In this document: positions 9,301-16,700 of the stretch, one piece after another
Position numbering within the stretch: the stretch's first letter is position 1
Layout of the letters: every line of letters begins with the position of its first letter
Source of the DNA: a candidate division Zixibacteria bacterium SM23_81
Lineage (GTDB): Bacteria > SM23-81
NCBI GenBank assembly: GCA_001304015.1
Contig: LJUY01000050.1
Location: 1 to 24,686, forward strand
Direction of reading: 5' to 3'
DNA length: 24,686 nt
Position numbers and translations under genes: made by a program
Notes under the pieces: model-generated
Told to the model about the DNA's origin: nothing
Seen by the model: the letters and a program-made list of their open reading frames with translations, nothing else
The model's database searches: none

Positions 9301-9427
9301 GCAAGTAAGACCAGTTAAAAGACTTATATTGGACCTTGTTCTTGCCGAAGCCCTGTGCCATGCCCACAAGGGGCAACAGCAATATCATGACACCAGCTAT
9401 CAGGAGAGACCGTCTCATGCGAAACAT
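6380..9427 (-). CDS. Gluzincin (peptidase MA-like) / TolB-type propeller / BamA-like outer-membrane barrel fusion
   Basis: 1015 residues. A signal peptide covers 1-24 (cleavage after GMAQ). Residues ~35-280 form a zinc-protease domain with HELTH at 138-142 and the third ligand in WFVEGLSEY (E172), the gluzincin arrangement of the peptidase MA family. Residues ~300-600 hold six PD40/TolB repeats (for example PAFSPQGSRLVFFS, IGWSPDGSKIVF, PAWSPNGGQIAFSS, PTWSPQGDKICYTS), predicting a six-bladed propeller. A linker rich in S, P and E follows. Residues ~655-1015 show alternating beta-barrel strands with GGTSNWLGGDF, LRGYDYNELQG, LFLDAGSAW and a final strand ending GAEF, as in the BamA/Omp85 C-terminal barrel. 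The protein should sit in the outer membrane with protease and propeller on one side; which side is not known. GAGGAG precedes the ATG. It follows the 134-residue membrane protein by 27 bases. Confidence 0.85.
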   Translation of the reverse strand: MFRMRRSLLIAGVMILLLPLVGMAQGFGKNKVQYKSFNWSYLQTSHFDIYFYPGGEELAQFVAQYCERAYREVQKDFRSEIQKRVPIILYNSQNDFQQTNVILELLEEGVGGFTEFFKYRVVMPHTGSYEEYRHVLHHELTHAIMMNTLYGGVVESLLRRQYFFMPPLWFVEGLSEYESLDWDKNSDMIIRDATIHGYLHPLLYVRGYMVYKQGQSVIRYIANRYGGEKLGEILSKARLHKNMDKAMKSSIGMGIEELDEEWSRSMRMQYWPEITRRQEIGDFARQLTDHTKDGSNFNLKPAFSPQGSRLVFFSNKSDYTDIYLISAIDGQVLDRLVKGERSGGLESLRYFRSSIGWSPDGSKIVFVAKSGGKDALCLLSVENRKVVEKFHLPLDLLSSPSWSPQGGEIVFNGLKNGYSDLYLLQIETGQLTRLTEDFYDDAEPAWSPNGGQIAFSSDRLRDPGGAIDSAFSYGEYDIFVMDLSTGQIDPVVLAEGQQRSPTWSPQGDKICYTSDENGISNLYIVDLEEKDSYPVTDVLGGCFSPSWSTDGKRLAFSYFQKGGWDLYVLKDPLDHRLATEELEPTVFVTTQREPVESTFSAADSLPTSEPSDSAAFVYQLTEFQKDSLLTQEAGLDSMPSFSADTVQAVLGPRKYRVRFSPDVLTGNVGYDTYYGFQGESMLAISDLLGNHRFYLLTSLFYSLSESDFQVAYYYLPRRIDYGVGFFHLKNFFLDAQDRLFSDRLYGGYLSLSRPFDKFNRLDVSILSMTIDRHYFDPPKDDSVTRLYQLSGSLVHDTALWGNTGPVNGSRMMLTTDYAPSFSGNSKSYITVQFDRRRYIDYRKKYNFVYRLTAGVSRGDAPQRFYLGGTSNWLGGDFFRGDQYYTVEDIYFSSRITPLRGYDYNELQGSKFGLLNLEFRYPFVDYLLIHWPLRFGISQVNGALFLDAGSAWDRTEAFKGGTTEGGPRLKDLKTGFGFGTRANLGIFVLRFDAAWKTDFDRVSAKPKTYFSLGAEF

Positions 9428-9454
9428 CGACGACTCCTCAAAATATAGAATGGC

Positions 9455-9859
9455 TCAAACCAACTTTCCCAGGATATATCCAATGACCATGCCCACCAGC
9501 AACGCCGAGACCAGAATGCGAGATTCAATGGCACTACGCACATAGCCTTTCCTCACGGACACCAGCGTAATCACGTAGGCCAGTCCATTGACGACCAGAA
9601 AGAAAGGAAGGGTGACGATGCTCACGATGAGCGGACCCAGCACGGGAATGAGAGCCACCAAAGCCAACAGAAAGGCAAAGGCTTGTGACAGCCAGCCTAC
9701 TACTAATACCACAAGGGCGATGATTCTTCCCTCAACGCCCAGGTATTTGGCCACCACAACGAAAACCACCAACAGAATGCCAAAGACCAGGGCCACTCTG
9801 TTTGCTCGGATATCGCCTTTCCCTTTTTCCTTGAAAAGCCACGGCACCTTGAGATTCAT
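9455..9859 (-). CDS. Small inner-membrane protein of unknown function
   Basis: 134 residues, not recognised. A charged N-terminal tail (~1-19, with KEKGKGD) is followed by hydrophobic stretches at about 20-42, 45-70, 71-98 and 112-132, so 3-4 membrane helices are expected. There is no signal-peptide cleavage site and no catalytic motif. The ATG overlaps the TGA stop of murA as ATGA (9856-9859), which points to translational coupling with murA. It could be an accessory membrane factor for envelope synthesis, but this rests only on position. Confidence 0.7.
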   Translation of the reverse strand: MNLKVPWLFKEKGKGDIRANRVALVFGILLVVFVVVAKYLGVEGRIIALVVLVVGWLSQAFAFLLALVALIPVLGPLIVSIVTLPFFLVVNGLAYVITLVSVRKGYVRSAIESRILVSALLVGMVIGYILGKLV

Positions 9860-11109
9860 ACTCTCACTCTTTGGATCTCCGCACCCAGCCCCCGCAGCTT
9901 CTCCTCAATTCTTTCGTAGCCCCGATCGATGTGATAGACCCGCAGGATCTCCGTTTCCCCTTGAGCCACCAGGGCCGCCAGAACTAGGGCCGCGCTGGCT
10001 CGCAGATCTGAGGCCATCACAGGAGCACCGCTGAGTCTTTTCACACCAGTTATCTTAGCCACGTTGGCGTCCAGTGTCACCTTTACCCCCAGTCGGCGGA
10101 GCTCGGGCACATGGGTGAACCGATCCGGAAATATGGTTTCGGTGATCACGCTGGTACCTTGAGCCAGGCTAAGCAGAGCCATGAACTGAGCCTGCATATC
10201 GGTGGGAAATCCCGGATATGGAGAGGTGGTCACGTTCACCGGTACCAGGGACGTGGGTCCTTCCACGACAAGGTTCCCAGCCTCTTGCCGAATCGTAACC
10301 CCCGCCTCAGCCATCTTGTCGATGACAGCACCCAGATGGTCTGCTCGAGCTCTCCTGAGGGTCACTTTGCCCCCCGTCATAGCGGTGGCCACCATGTACG
10401 TGCCGGCTTCGATTCTGTCGGGTATGATCCGCTCCCGAACAGCACGCAAGGTCTTCGCCCCCTGAATTTCCACCGTGCCGCTTCCCGCCCCTGAGACGGA
10501 CGCCCCCATGGAAGAGAGCATCTGGCCTAAGGCCTCGATCTCTGGCTCCCGGGCGGCATTGCGCAGCAGAGTGTTTCCCGAAGCTAAGCTGGCAGCCATC
10601 ATCGCGTTGGCAGTGGCTCCTACGCTGGACACATCGAAATCGATGAGGGCGCCTTGGAGTTTACCAGCCCGGGCCATGATATATCCGTGTTGGATCTCTA
10701 CATGAGCTCCCATCTCCTCCAAGATTTTGAGGTGCAGGTTCACCGGACGAGGGCCCCAGGCGCAGCCACCGGGCAGAGACACCCGGGCCTGCCCGAAACG
10801 GGCTAACAGAGGTCCCAGAACGTAAATAGAGGCCCGCATGGTTCGCACTAATTCGTAAGGCGCCTCCAGGTGTTCGATGCTCGAAGTGTCGATGATCAGG
10901 CTGTTCCCTTCTCTTTTGACCCGCGCTCCCAATACGCGGAGCACATCCGAAAAGGTGCTCACGTCCTTCAGATGAGGCACATTGAGCAAGGTGCTCTCTC
11001 CGGATGCCAGGATCGTGGCCGCCATCATGGGCAGAGCGGCGTTCTTTGCTCCGCTAATGTCCACAGCCCCTGCCAGCCTTTTTCCTCCGGCGACAACGAT
11101 CTTATCCAC
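9856..11109 (-). CDS. murA: UDP-N-acetylglucosamine 1-carboxyvinyltransferase (MurA)
   Basis: 417 residues from the GTG at 11107-11109, the usual family length. It transfers enolpyruvate from PEP to UDP-GlcNAc, the first committed cytoplasmic step of peptidoglycan synthesis. The substrate-binding pair K22-N23 lies in SGAKNAALP, and the catalytic cysteine C116 in LPGGCAWGPRPVNLHL (Cys, not the fosfomycin-resistant Asp variant). The C-terminus has DRGYERIEEKLRGLGA, typical for the family. The GTG is preceded by GTGGAGG at a spacing of about 4-5 and begins VDKIVVAGGKRLAGAV, a standard MurA N-terminus. An in-frame TTG at 11181 would add 24 unconserved residues, but it coincides with the -35 box of the promoter and has no ribosome site. 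First gene of a four-gene unit. Confidence 0.95.
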   Translation of the reverse strand: MDKIVVAGGKRLAGAVDISGAKNAALPMMAATILASGESTLLNVPHLKDVSTFSDVLRVLGARVKREGNSLIIDTSSIEHLEAPYELVRTMRASIYVLGPLLARFGQARVSLPGGCAWGPRPVNLHLKILEEMGAHVEIQHGYIMARAGKLQGALIDFDVSSVGATANAMMAASLASGNTLLRNAAREPEIEALGQMLSSMGASVSGAGSGTVEIQGAKTLRAVRERIIPDRIEAGTYMVATAMTGGKVTLRRARADHLGAVIDKMAEAGVTIRQEAGNLVVEGPTSLVPVNVTTSPYPGFPTDMQAQFMALLSLAQGTSVITETIFPDRFTHVPELRRLGVKVTLDANVAKITGVKRLSGAPVMASDLRASAALVLAALVAQGETEILRVYHIDRGYERIEEKLRGLGAEIQRVRV

Positions 11110-11152
11110 GAAGCCTCCACTGGTAGGATGAAAGTATGGCCTCTTATTTTTA

Positions 11153-11181
11153 AAAATATGGACAAGATTTGGGCTTGTCAA
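11153..11181 (-). promoter_or_regulatory. Promoter of the murA operon
   Basis: On the minus strand TTGACA (11176-11181) is followed by 17 bases and TATTTT (11153-11158, 4 of 6 to the -10 consensus). Transcription would begin near 11145, giving a leader of about 35 bases before the GTG start of murA. Confidence 0.6.
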
Positions 11182-11265
11182 GTTTTCTTTTCCCGAGGGC
11201 CCGTGGTTTACGCAATATGAGAGGGATAGCTTCGCGGTTTGGCCGGGAAAATCCGGTGAGTAAAG

Positions 11266-11298
11266 AAAAAGCCACCGGATCTGCCTGGTCTCGGTGGC
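11266..11298 (-). terminator. Intrinsic terminator of the 392-residue sorting-domain gene
   Basis: On the minus strand GCCACCG (11292-11298) and CGGTGGC (11271-11277) form a perfect 7-pair stem with a 14-base loop, followed by TTTTTCTTT. It lies 24 bases after the stop at 11322 and separates that gene from the murA promoter. Confidence 0.8.
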
Positions 11299-11321
11299 TA
11301 GAAGAACTTCTCAAAATATCT

Positions 11322-12500
11322 TCAGCGCAGCAAAATCATCTTCATAACCTCTTGGTGATCGCCAAATTGAAGCATACAGAAGTAAAGTCCGCTGCCGCAA
11401 GCAAGCCTGTTCCGGGTACGGCCATCCCAGCTTACCCGGTACTCCCCCCGACTTTGCACCTCATCTACCAGCATCCCGATCAGGTTGCCGCGCACATCGT
11501 AAATTCGCATGGTCACGTGAGCATCATGAGGAATCTGGTAGCGAATTTCTGTACAACCGTTAAAGGGATTGGGATAGTTCTGGAAAAGGCGAAAGTCATC
11601 TGGCCAATCTCCTGCCTCCATAACAATTGCCGTAACGGGGCCATAGACGCTTTTATGACCCTGGAAGGTAACGGCCTCAAGCTGGTACTCGTAGGTCACT
11701 CCGGTCGATACTTCCTGATCCATGAACTGGTAGTGCAGCGGATTCTCAGAGTTGCCCTGGCCTGCGCTGGGTATCAACTCCGGGTTAATCTCGACAAATG
11801 GCTCCTTCGGAGAGCTCCTGCGGAGAAGATTGAATCCCAAATTCTGCCTCTCGTTCGCGGTAGTCCACTTCACAATCACCTGCCCTTGCCGGGCGGAGGC
11901 CGTGAAAGAGGACAAAGATACGGCAACCTGAAAATCGCTCCAGATCAGATCGGTGGCCCCTCTTATTTCCAAGTTGTAGATGACCAGCAGGTAAAAATAA
12001 ATCGCCTGGGGGTAAGACATTCGAAAATCGACGACTGGATTGGGATTGGGCGCCTCGGGATCGTAATACACAATCGCCTCAAAATAGTCGCCCTTTTCCA
12101 CCATATCTCGGTCAAACTGCTCCAATAACTCGTATATCAGGGCGGAGCTATGATCAAGGTTGACATGAGGGCCGCTGTTGATTAATAGCTCCTCCAGATC
12201 CCGGCGCAACATGCTGGCTCGAGTCATAGCACTATTCATCTCGCCAACTCCCAATTGCATAAACAGCCAGAAATGCCGTGTGGCTGGATGGGAGGAAATG
12301 GCGTTTTCTCGATAGGTGATCCAGCTAGGTGGATCCAACCAGTCTGAGTAAAACTGGAACCGCCCCGGAGAAAGACGCTCCTGACTGATGGCAAAATCGC
12401 AATTGCCCAACAAACCCATCCTGGCCGCGGATGAGCCGAAGAACAGGAGCGTGATCATAATGAGAAGGAGAAGCCAGGATAGGTGAGCTGTGAATCTCAT
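11322..12500 (-). CDS. Exported protein with FN3-like and C-terminal sorting domains
   Basis: 392 residues. A signal peptide or N-terminal anchor covers about 1-26 (LSWLLLLIMITLLFFGSSAA). Residues ~27-195 are not recognised; they are rich in aromatic residues and probably helical (FYSDWLDPPSWITYRENAIS, MLRRDLEELLINSG). Residues ~200-295 look like a fibronectin III-like sandwich of the kind placed before sorting domains (VSLSSFTASARQGQVIVKWT, TYEYQLEAV). The last ~85 residues are a type IX-like sorting domain with QNYPNPFNGCTEIRYQIP and the terminus MKMILLR. AGGGGG lies a few bases upstream of the ATG. It is transcribed alone: a terminator follows it, and no clear promoter was found in the 400-base intergenic region upstream. 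The biological role is unknown. Confidence 0.75.
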   Translation of the reverse strand: MRFTAHLSWLLLLIMITLLFFGSSAARMGLLGNCDFAISQERLSPGRFQFYSDWLDPPSWITYRENAISSHPATRHFWLFMQLGVGEMNSAMTRASMLRRDLEELLINSGPHVNLDHSSALIYELLEQFDRDMVEKGDYFEAIVYYDPEAPNPNPVVDFRMSYPQAIYFYLLVIYNLEIRGATDLIWSDFQVAVSLSSFTASARQGQVIVKWTTANERQNLGFNLLRRSSPKEPFVEINPELIPSAGQGNSENPLHYQFMDQEVSTGVTYEYQLEAVTFQGHKSVYGPVTAIVMEAGDWPDDFRLFQNYPNPFNGCTEIRYQIPHDAHVTMRIYDVRGNLIGMLVDEVQSRGEYRVSWDGRTRNRLACGSGLYFCMLQFGDHQEVMKMILLR

Positions 12501-12697
12501 AGGTCCCCCTATTTATGGATTATTCGAAAGAAACTAACAGCAATAAATCTCCCCGGGAGCATGACCGAACCGGTCGTTGTGAAAAAATGCAAACACTGTG
12601 CCAGGCCCATCCCAGAGAGTCGATTTAGCCCCACCCTAAATCTATAACGTTCTTCTTAGAAAAAGATTATCTGAAAAACAAAGCGAAACTGTGAGAA

Positions 12698-12799
12698 CCT
12701 CCTTTGAGGGATATCCAGAGAGACTCCGGTCCTGGTCGATACCAGAATAGGGTACAAAGTACCCAACACCCCCTCTCCCATCGTTTGAGACAAAATCTC
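12698..12799. other. Cluster of short hairpins, possible structured leader or small RNA
   Basis: Within about 100 bases there are four inverted repeats: CCTC/GAGG (12698-12709, loop CTTT), CTGGT/ACCAG (12732-12745, loop CGAT), GGGTAC/GTACCC (12750-12764, loop AAA) and GAGA/TCTC (12787-12799, loop CAAAA). None is followed by a T-run, so they are not ordinary terminators. They may be part of the leader of the plus-strand gene or of a small RNA; the strand is undecided. Confidence 0.35.
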
Positions 12800-12863
12800 T
12801 TGACCTTTTCTCGAATGACTACGACGTTCATACAAATATCCCGCATGCCAGGCGCCCTTCAGG

Positions 12864-12890
12864 CAAGGAGGAGTTATTTTCTCCCCCTTG
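12864..12890. other. Hairpin with a buried ribosome-site-like sequence before the LpxH-like gene
   Basis: CAAGGAGGAG (12864-12873) can pair with CTCCCCCTTG (12881-12890) through nine pairs and one A-C mismatch, loop TTATTTT. It encloses a strong AGGAGG element that no start codon follows at the proper distance. It ends 16 bases before the TTG start at 12907 and could influence initiation. Confidence 0.4.
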
Positions 12891-12906
12891 GCGAAAAAAG
12901 GTTGCC

Positions 12907-13719
12907 TTGACGCAAACTGAGCCTATATTTAATCTTGATTCGTGCTCGCCGCAACAGACCAAGACGCGGAGGAAAAAGCTGCCCACCGAGGGAAAAATCT
13001 ATTTCATCTCCGATGCCCACCTGGGAGAAGATATCTCAAAAGTGGAGAAGTCCAAAGAGGAGCGCCTCATCGCCTTCCTTCGCCACATCGCTCAGGACGC
13101 CGCTTTCCTCTATGTTGTGGGCGACCTTTTCGATTTCTGGTTTGAGTACAAACAGGCGGTGCCAGCTCGTCACCACCGCGTTCTCCATCGGTTGGCCACC
13201 CTCGTCCAGCAGGGAATACATACTGTTTACGTGGCCGGCAACCACGACTTTTGCCTGGGACATTTCCTCAGCCAAGAGATCGGCATGGAGGTCTCTGCGC
13301 AGCCCCTGGCGGTTGAACATCACGGATTAAGGCTCTTTGTGGCCCACGGCGATGGCCTGGCCTCAAAAGATCGCGGATACCGCTTCCTTAAAAAGATCCT
13401 TCGACACCCCTTGAGCGTCTGGCTCTATCGCCAGGTTCACCCCGATATTGGCCTTCCCCTAGGCAAGTTGATCTCTGCCTCCAGCCGCGCCTATACTGAC
13501 CAGAAGGCCTTGAAAATGGTTGCAGAGTACGAACTGGCGGCGCGGCAGAAGCTTAGCCAGGGGTTTGATGCCGTGATCTTGGGCCATTCCCACTACCCCA
13601 TCCTTCGGCGCTTCGGCGAGAAGACCTACCTTAACATCGGGGACTGGATCACTCACTTTACCTATGGCATGCTCCAGGAAGGAAAATTGACCCTGGAAAA
13701 GTGGGAGAAAAACCTTTAG
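12907..13719 (+). CDS. lpxH: LpxH-like UDP-2,3-diacylglucosamine diphosphatase (calcineurin-like phosphoesterase)
   Basis: 270 residues from the TTG at 12907. The five metal-binding blocks of the calcineurin-like fold are complete: D36-x-H38 in ISDAHLG, GDLFDFW (72-78), GNHD (111-114), HGD (147-149) and GHSH (226-229). Their spacing and the GDLFDFW and GNHDFCLG forms match LpxH/LpxH2-type enzymes, which release UMP and lipid X from UDP-2,3-diacylglucosamine in lipid A synthesis at the cytoplasmic face of the inner membrane. Other phosphodiesterases share these blocks, so the substrate is inferred. The start is doubtful: TTG has a weak AAGG site. An ideally spaced GGAGG (12968-12972) points to an in-frame CTG at 12979, six residues before KIYFISD, where family members usually begin. 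It is the only plus-strand gene and its stop lies 4 bases from the convergent protease stop. Confidence 0.8.
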   Translation: MTQTEPIFNLDSCSPQQTKTRRKKLPTEGKIYFISDAHLGEDISKVEKSKEERLIAFLRHIAQDAAFLYVVGDLFDFWFEYKQAVPARHHRVLHRLATLVQQGIHTVYVAGNHDFCLGHFLSQEIGMEVSAQPLAVEHHGLRLFVAHGDGLASKDRGYRFLKKILRHPLSVWLYRQVHPDIGLPLGKLISASSRAYTDQKALKMVAEYELAARQKLSQGFDAVILGHSHYPILRRFGEKTYLNIGDWITHFTYGMLQEGKLTLEKWEKNL

Positions 13720-13723
13720 TCCG

Positions 13724-16700
13724 TTAACGAATTAAAGCCAGTTTCCCCCTTTTGGTTTGACCATTCGCCTCCAGAAGATAGAGATAGACTCCGCTGGCCA
13801 CAGGATGACCACCCTCATTCACCCCGGACCAGAGGATGGCCCCGTTCGTTTCCACCTCTTCCTTTCTCCAAACCAGCTCTCCTAACACGGTGAAAATACT
13901 CGCCGAGGCCTGGGAAGGCACATTGATGAATCTCACCACATCATCTCGGCTGGGAGAAAATGGGTTGGGAACGGCCGCAGCCTCCGCAAGATTGGCCGCT
14001 GCGTATGCAAAGGAAGCGGTGTTGCCCATGCCAGGGATGACCATTTTCTCCAGGGTCTCGCTCCAGATGTCGGCCACCGTGAGCACATACACAGATCCCA
14101 TGGCCTGGACGGGTGATAACTGCAGATGCACGAGATCCCCGTTGGCGGAATCCAGTCGAGCCTCTTTCACCACTACAGCCGGGACAATGCCATAATGGCT
14201 GGTATCCTGAGCGCTGCTCCCGTCCACGGGTTCGCTAAACAGAATATCCAGTTGAGTTCTGCCCAACAGATCGACGCGCTTGATGTAAAGGGGCTCAGGG
14301 AACGTATCTGCAGGCAAGGCAAAGGTGACCATCCGGGCATCGGCATCGATGGGCACCCCAGTCTTATCATGAACCTTACTAGCCGCTACCGTATAGAGCA
14401 CCTCTGGCTCCAGATTGAAATTCAGGCTCAACAAAGCCCTCTGGCCATCGCGATCCAAGATCACTGAAGAAGGAGAGCCGATGCCGCCGTCGATCCAATA
14501 GTGGCTAGCGACCTGGGCGGATGGATCCATGGCCTCGCTGAAACTCAGCGCCACATGACGCTGGGTGAGGACTTCGGCAGCCACTATCTGAGGAGGAGCA
14601 TTAGGCGTAGCGCTGACCACCGAGGAGAAAAAACGGCTTTCTCGGGATAGGGAATCCACGCTGGTGATGGCATACCAGTAAGTTTTTCCCTCCACCAAGG
14701 CAGAATCTAGGAAGGTTGTGGTCAGCAGTCCCACTTCTATGGCGTCAAGGTCATAATAGTCCAAGCCACGATAAAGATTATAGGAGGCCGCCTCCGGTAC
14801 CGCCACCCACTCTAGAAAGACTCGATGGTCGTCCAAAGGGCGAGCCACAAGGCCTGGGGGTGGAGGGGGAGTCTGGCCAGAATCGGCCCGCTCCAGGACG
14901 ATCATGGAGTCGGGACCGTTGAAGGCGATCTCCACCAAGCCGTCGCCGTGAAGATCTCCCACAAAGGGACGGTGCATAAAGCCGCAGGGAGTGTACCAGA
15001 CGGGCTGGAACGCGCCTTCCTCCGTCCGCTGAAAGACATAGAGATCTGGCAGGGCGCAGATAAGGATCTCTTTGTGTCCATCCCCGGTGAAGTCGGCGGT
15101 GACGATACCGTTGCCCTGACCGCCGACTCCCACCAGCTCCTGCGACCACTTGGCAACAAACTGATCGTCTTCCGTTGGCTCATAAACGCTCAGGCGCCAG
15201 TAAGTGGATCGGGGATCGAACACATCCGTCTCGTTAGCGGCCACCACAAACCAGCTTCCACCTCCCTCCAATGTGTCGCCAGGGGCTAGATAGCGGGCGT
15301 CCTCCAGGCCGGTGCTGTGAGACCAGGTGGCCTCGTAGGAGTCGTCTCCCGTCGTCTCGAAGATGAAAATGTCCCCATCGGAATCTCCGGCCAGAATCTC
15401 CGTTTTTCCATCCCCATCGAAGTCGGCCACTGCGAACCTGGTCCCGGTGCTATTTCTTCCCTCCGTGGGATTTGGCAGGCTGGCCATCTGCCTGAAGGTG
15501 TCGTCCCCATCATTTTCGAAGATGATCACGTCGGAGCCCACCTCGATCTTGGAGAGGATCTCCACGTGTCCGTCGCCGTCGGTGTCGGCCATCTGACTGC
15601 CCCAGACACCATGTTGGCTCCAAACTGGGTTTACGGGGTCCGGGAAACTGTTTGAATCGGGAGCCTCAAAGAGATGGATTTCGGCGAAACCGCCTCCCAA
15701 AATTTCCCGCTTGCCATCCCCATCGGCATCCCCCACATCCCAGACCAGATAGTCTGCCTCGCTTTGAAAAACCTTCTCAAGGCGACGGTCCTCTCCCATT
15801 TCATAGGCCATGGCCTTCCCATAGGCAGAGGTATCACTGAAGGCCATGAACAAGAGCTCTCGCTGCTCATCGCCATCCAGGTCTACGGGACTTTGAAATT
15901 GGTAGCCGGAGACAAGCTGATCCAACAGCAGGAACCCTCCCCGTTCCACCATGCGCAGGGGGGCCGAGAGGGCGTAATACTGGCCTTCATTATCGTCCAC
16001 TGTGGTCAGCCCGGCGGGATTGGTGCTAGCCACATATAACTGATAATCGCCGGACTCTAACTCCCCAGAGAGATCCAGAGAATGCTCCCGGGCCACGTGG
16101 AGGTCTTCGATGAAGGAGAACTCCTCCTCACCCTGGCGACGATAGAAGAGTTTGGCCAGGGTCTCGTCGTCCGTGTTCCATTCCACGAAGGCGGCGTATC
16201 CGTCCCCGTCCAGTCGGCGAACGGCCCGTATTTCCTCCAGAACAGGCGGGGTGTGATCCACATGAACGGCAACGCGATCCTCCACCATGAGCCCATCCGT
16301 CTGCCACACCCTCAGGCGGATGATGCAGCTGGTATCTGGAAGTTGAGAGACTCCTTCCCACACGGTGAGAGTCTCCTCCAAGGCCTGGACGCAGACGGGT
16401 TCAAGGATGGTGTTGAAGGCATAAATGGCGGGGCTGAGACCCAGGCCATAATCCAGACTGTAGCAGTCCATGTAAGGACCCAGCGCGGTGCCCACGATCA
16501 CCACCCGGGCATCGACGCCGGTTCCTGTCTGGGGTTGGGAGATCCGGACCACGGCAGTCCGCTCCATGCTCAGGGCTCGCAATCCGTCGATGCGTCCGCT
16601 CCCGTGCTCAGGATCCCAGCCGAAGGGCCCCAGGTCCACCGCTGAGGCGCTGATGATCTGCCTGACTTCCTCGCTGGAGAGCGTCGCATCTCTGGACAGC

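Larger units (their letters stand above)
12501..12906. other. Divergent intergenic region, hairpin-rich, no supported gene
   Basis: This 406-base stretch lies between two divergently oriented genes and should hold both promoters. No strong -35/-10 pair was found on either strand. It contains several short inverted repeats listed separately. A TTG-initiated 68-codon frame at 12704-12910 has arginine-rich low-information content and was not accepted. Confidence 0.5.

Noticed and set aside
11110-11181. In-frame N-terminal extension of MurA from a TTG at 11181
   Set aside because: It has no ribosome site, adds residues before the conserved N-terminus, and overlaps the TTGACA-17-TATTTT promoter; the GTG at 11109 has GGAGG upstream.
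11169-12128. 319-codon open frame on the plus strand
   Set aside because: It is antisense to the 392-residue sorting-domain gene and to its terminator, with no family motif and low-information content.
12562-12574. Inverted repeat GACCG-AAC-CGGTC as a terminator or operator
   Set aside because: No T-run follows on either strand, and a single 5-pair repeat is too weak to call.
12704-12910. 68-codon TTG-started frame upstream of the LpxH-like gene
   Set aside because: Arginine-rich, no recognisable fold, and it runs through the hairpin cluster; more likely noncoding.
16082-16645. 187-codon plus-strand frame within the protease gene
   Set aside because: Antisense shadow of the subtilisin coding sequence, with no independent start signal or family motif.
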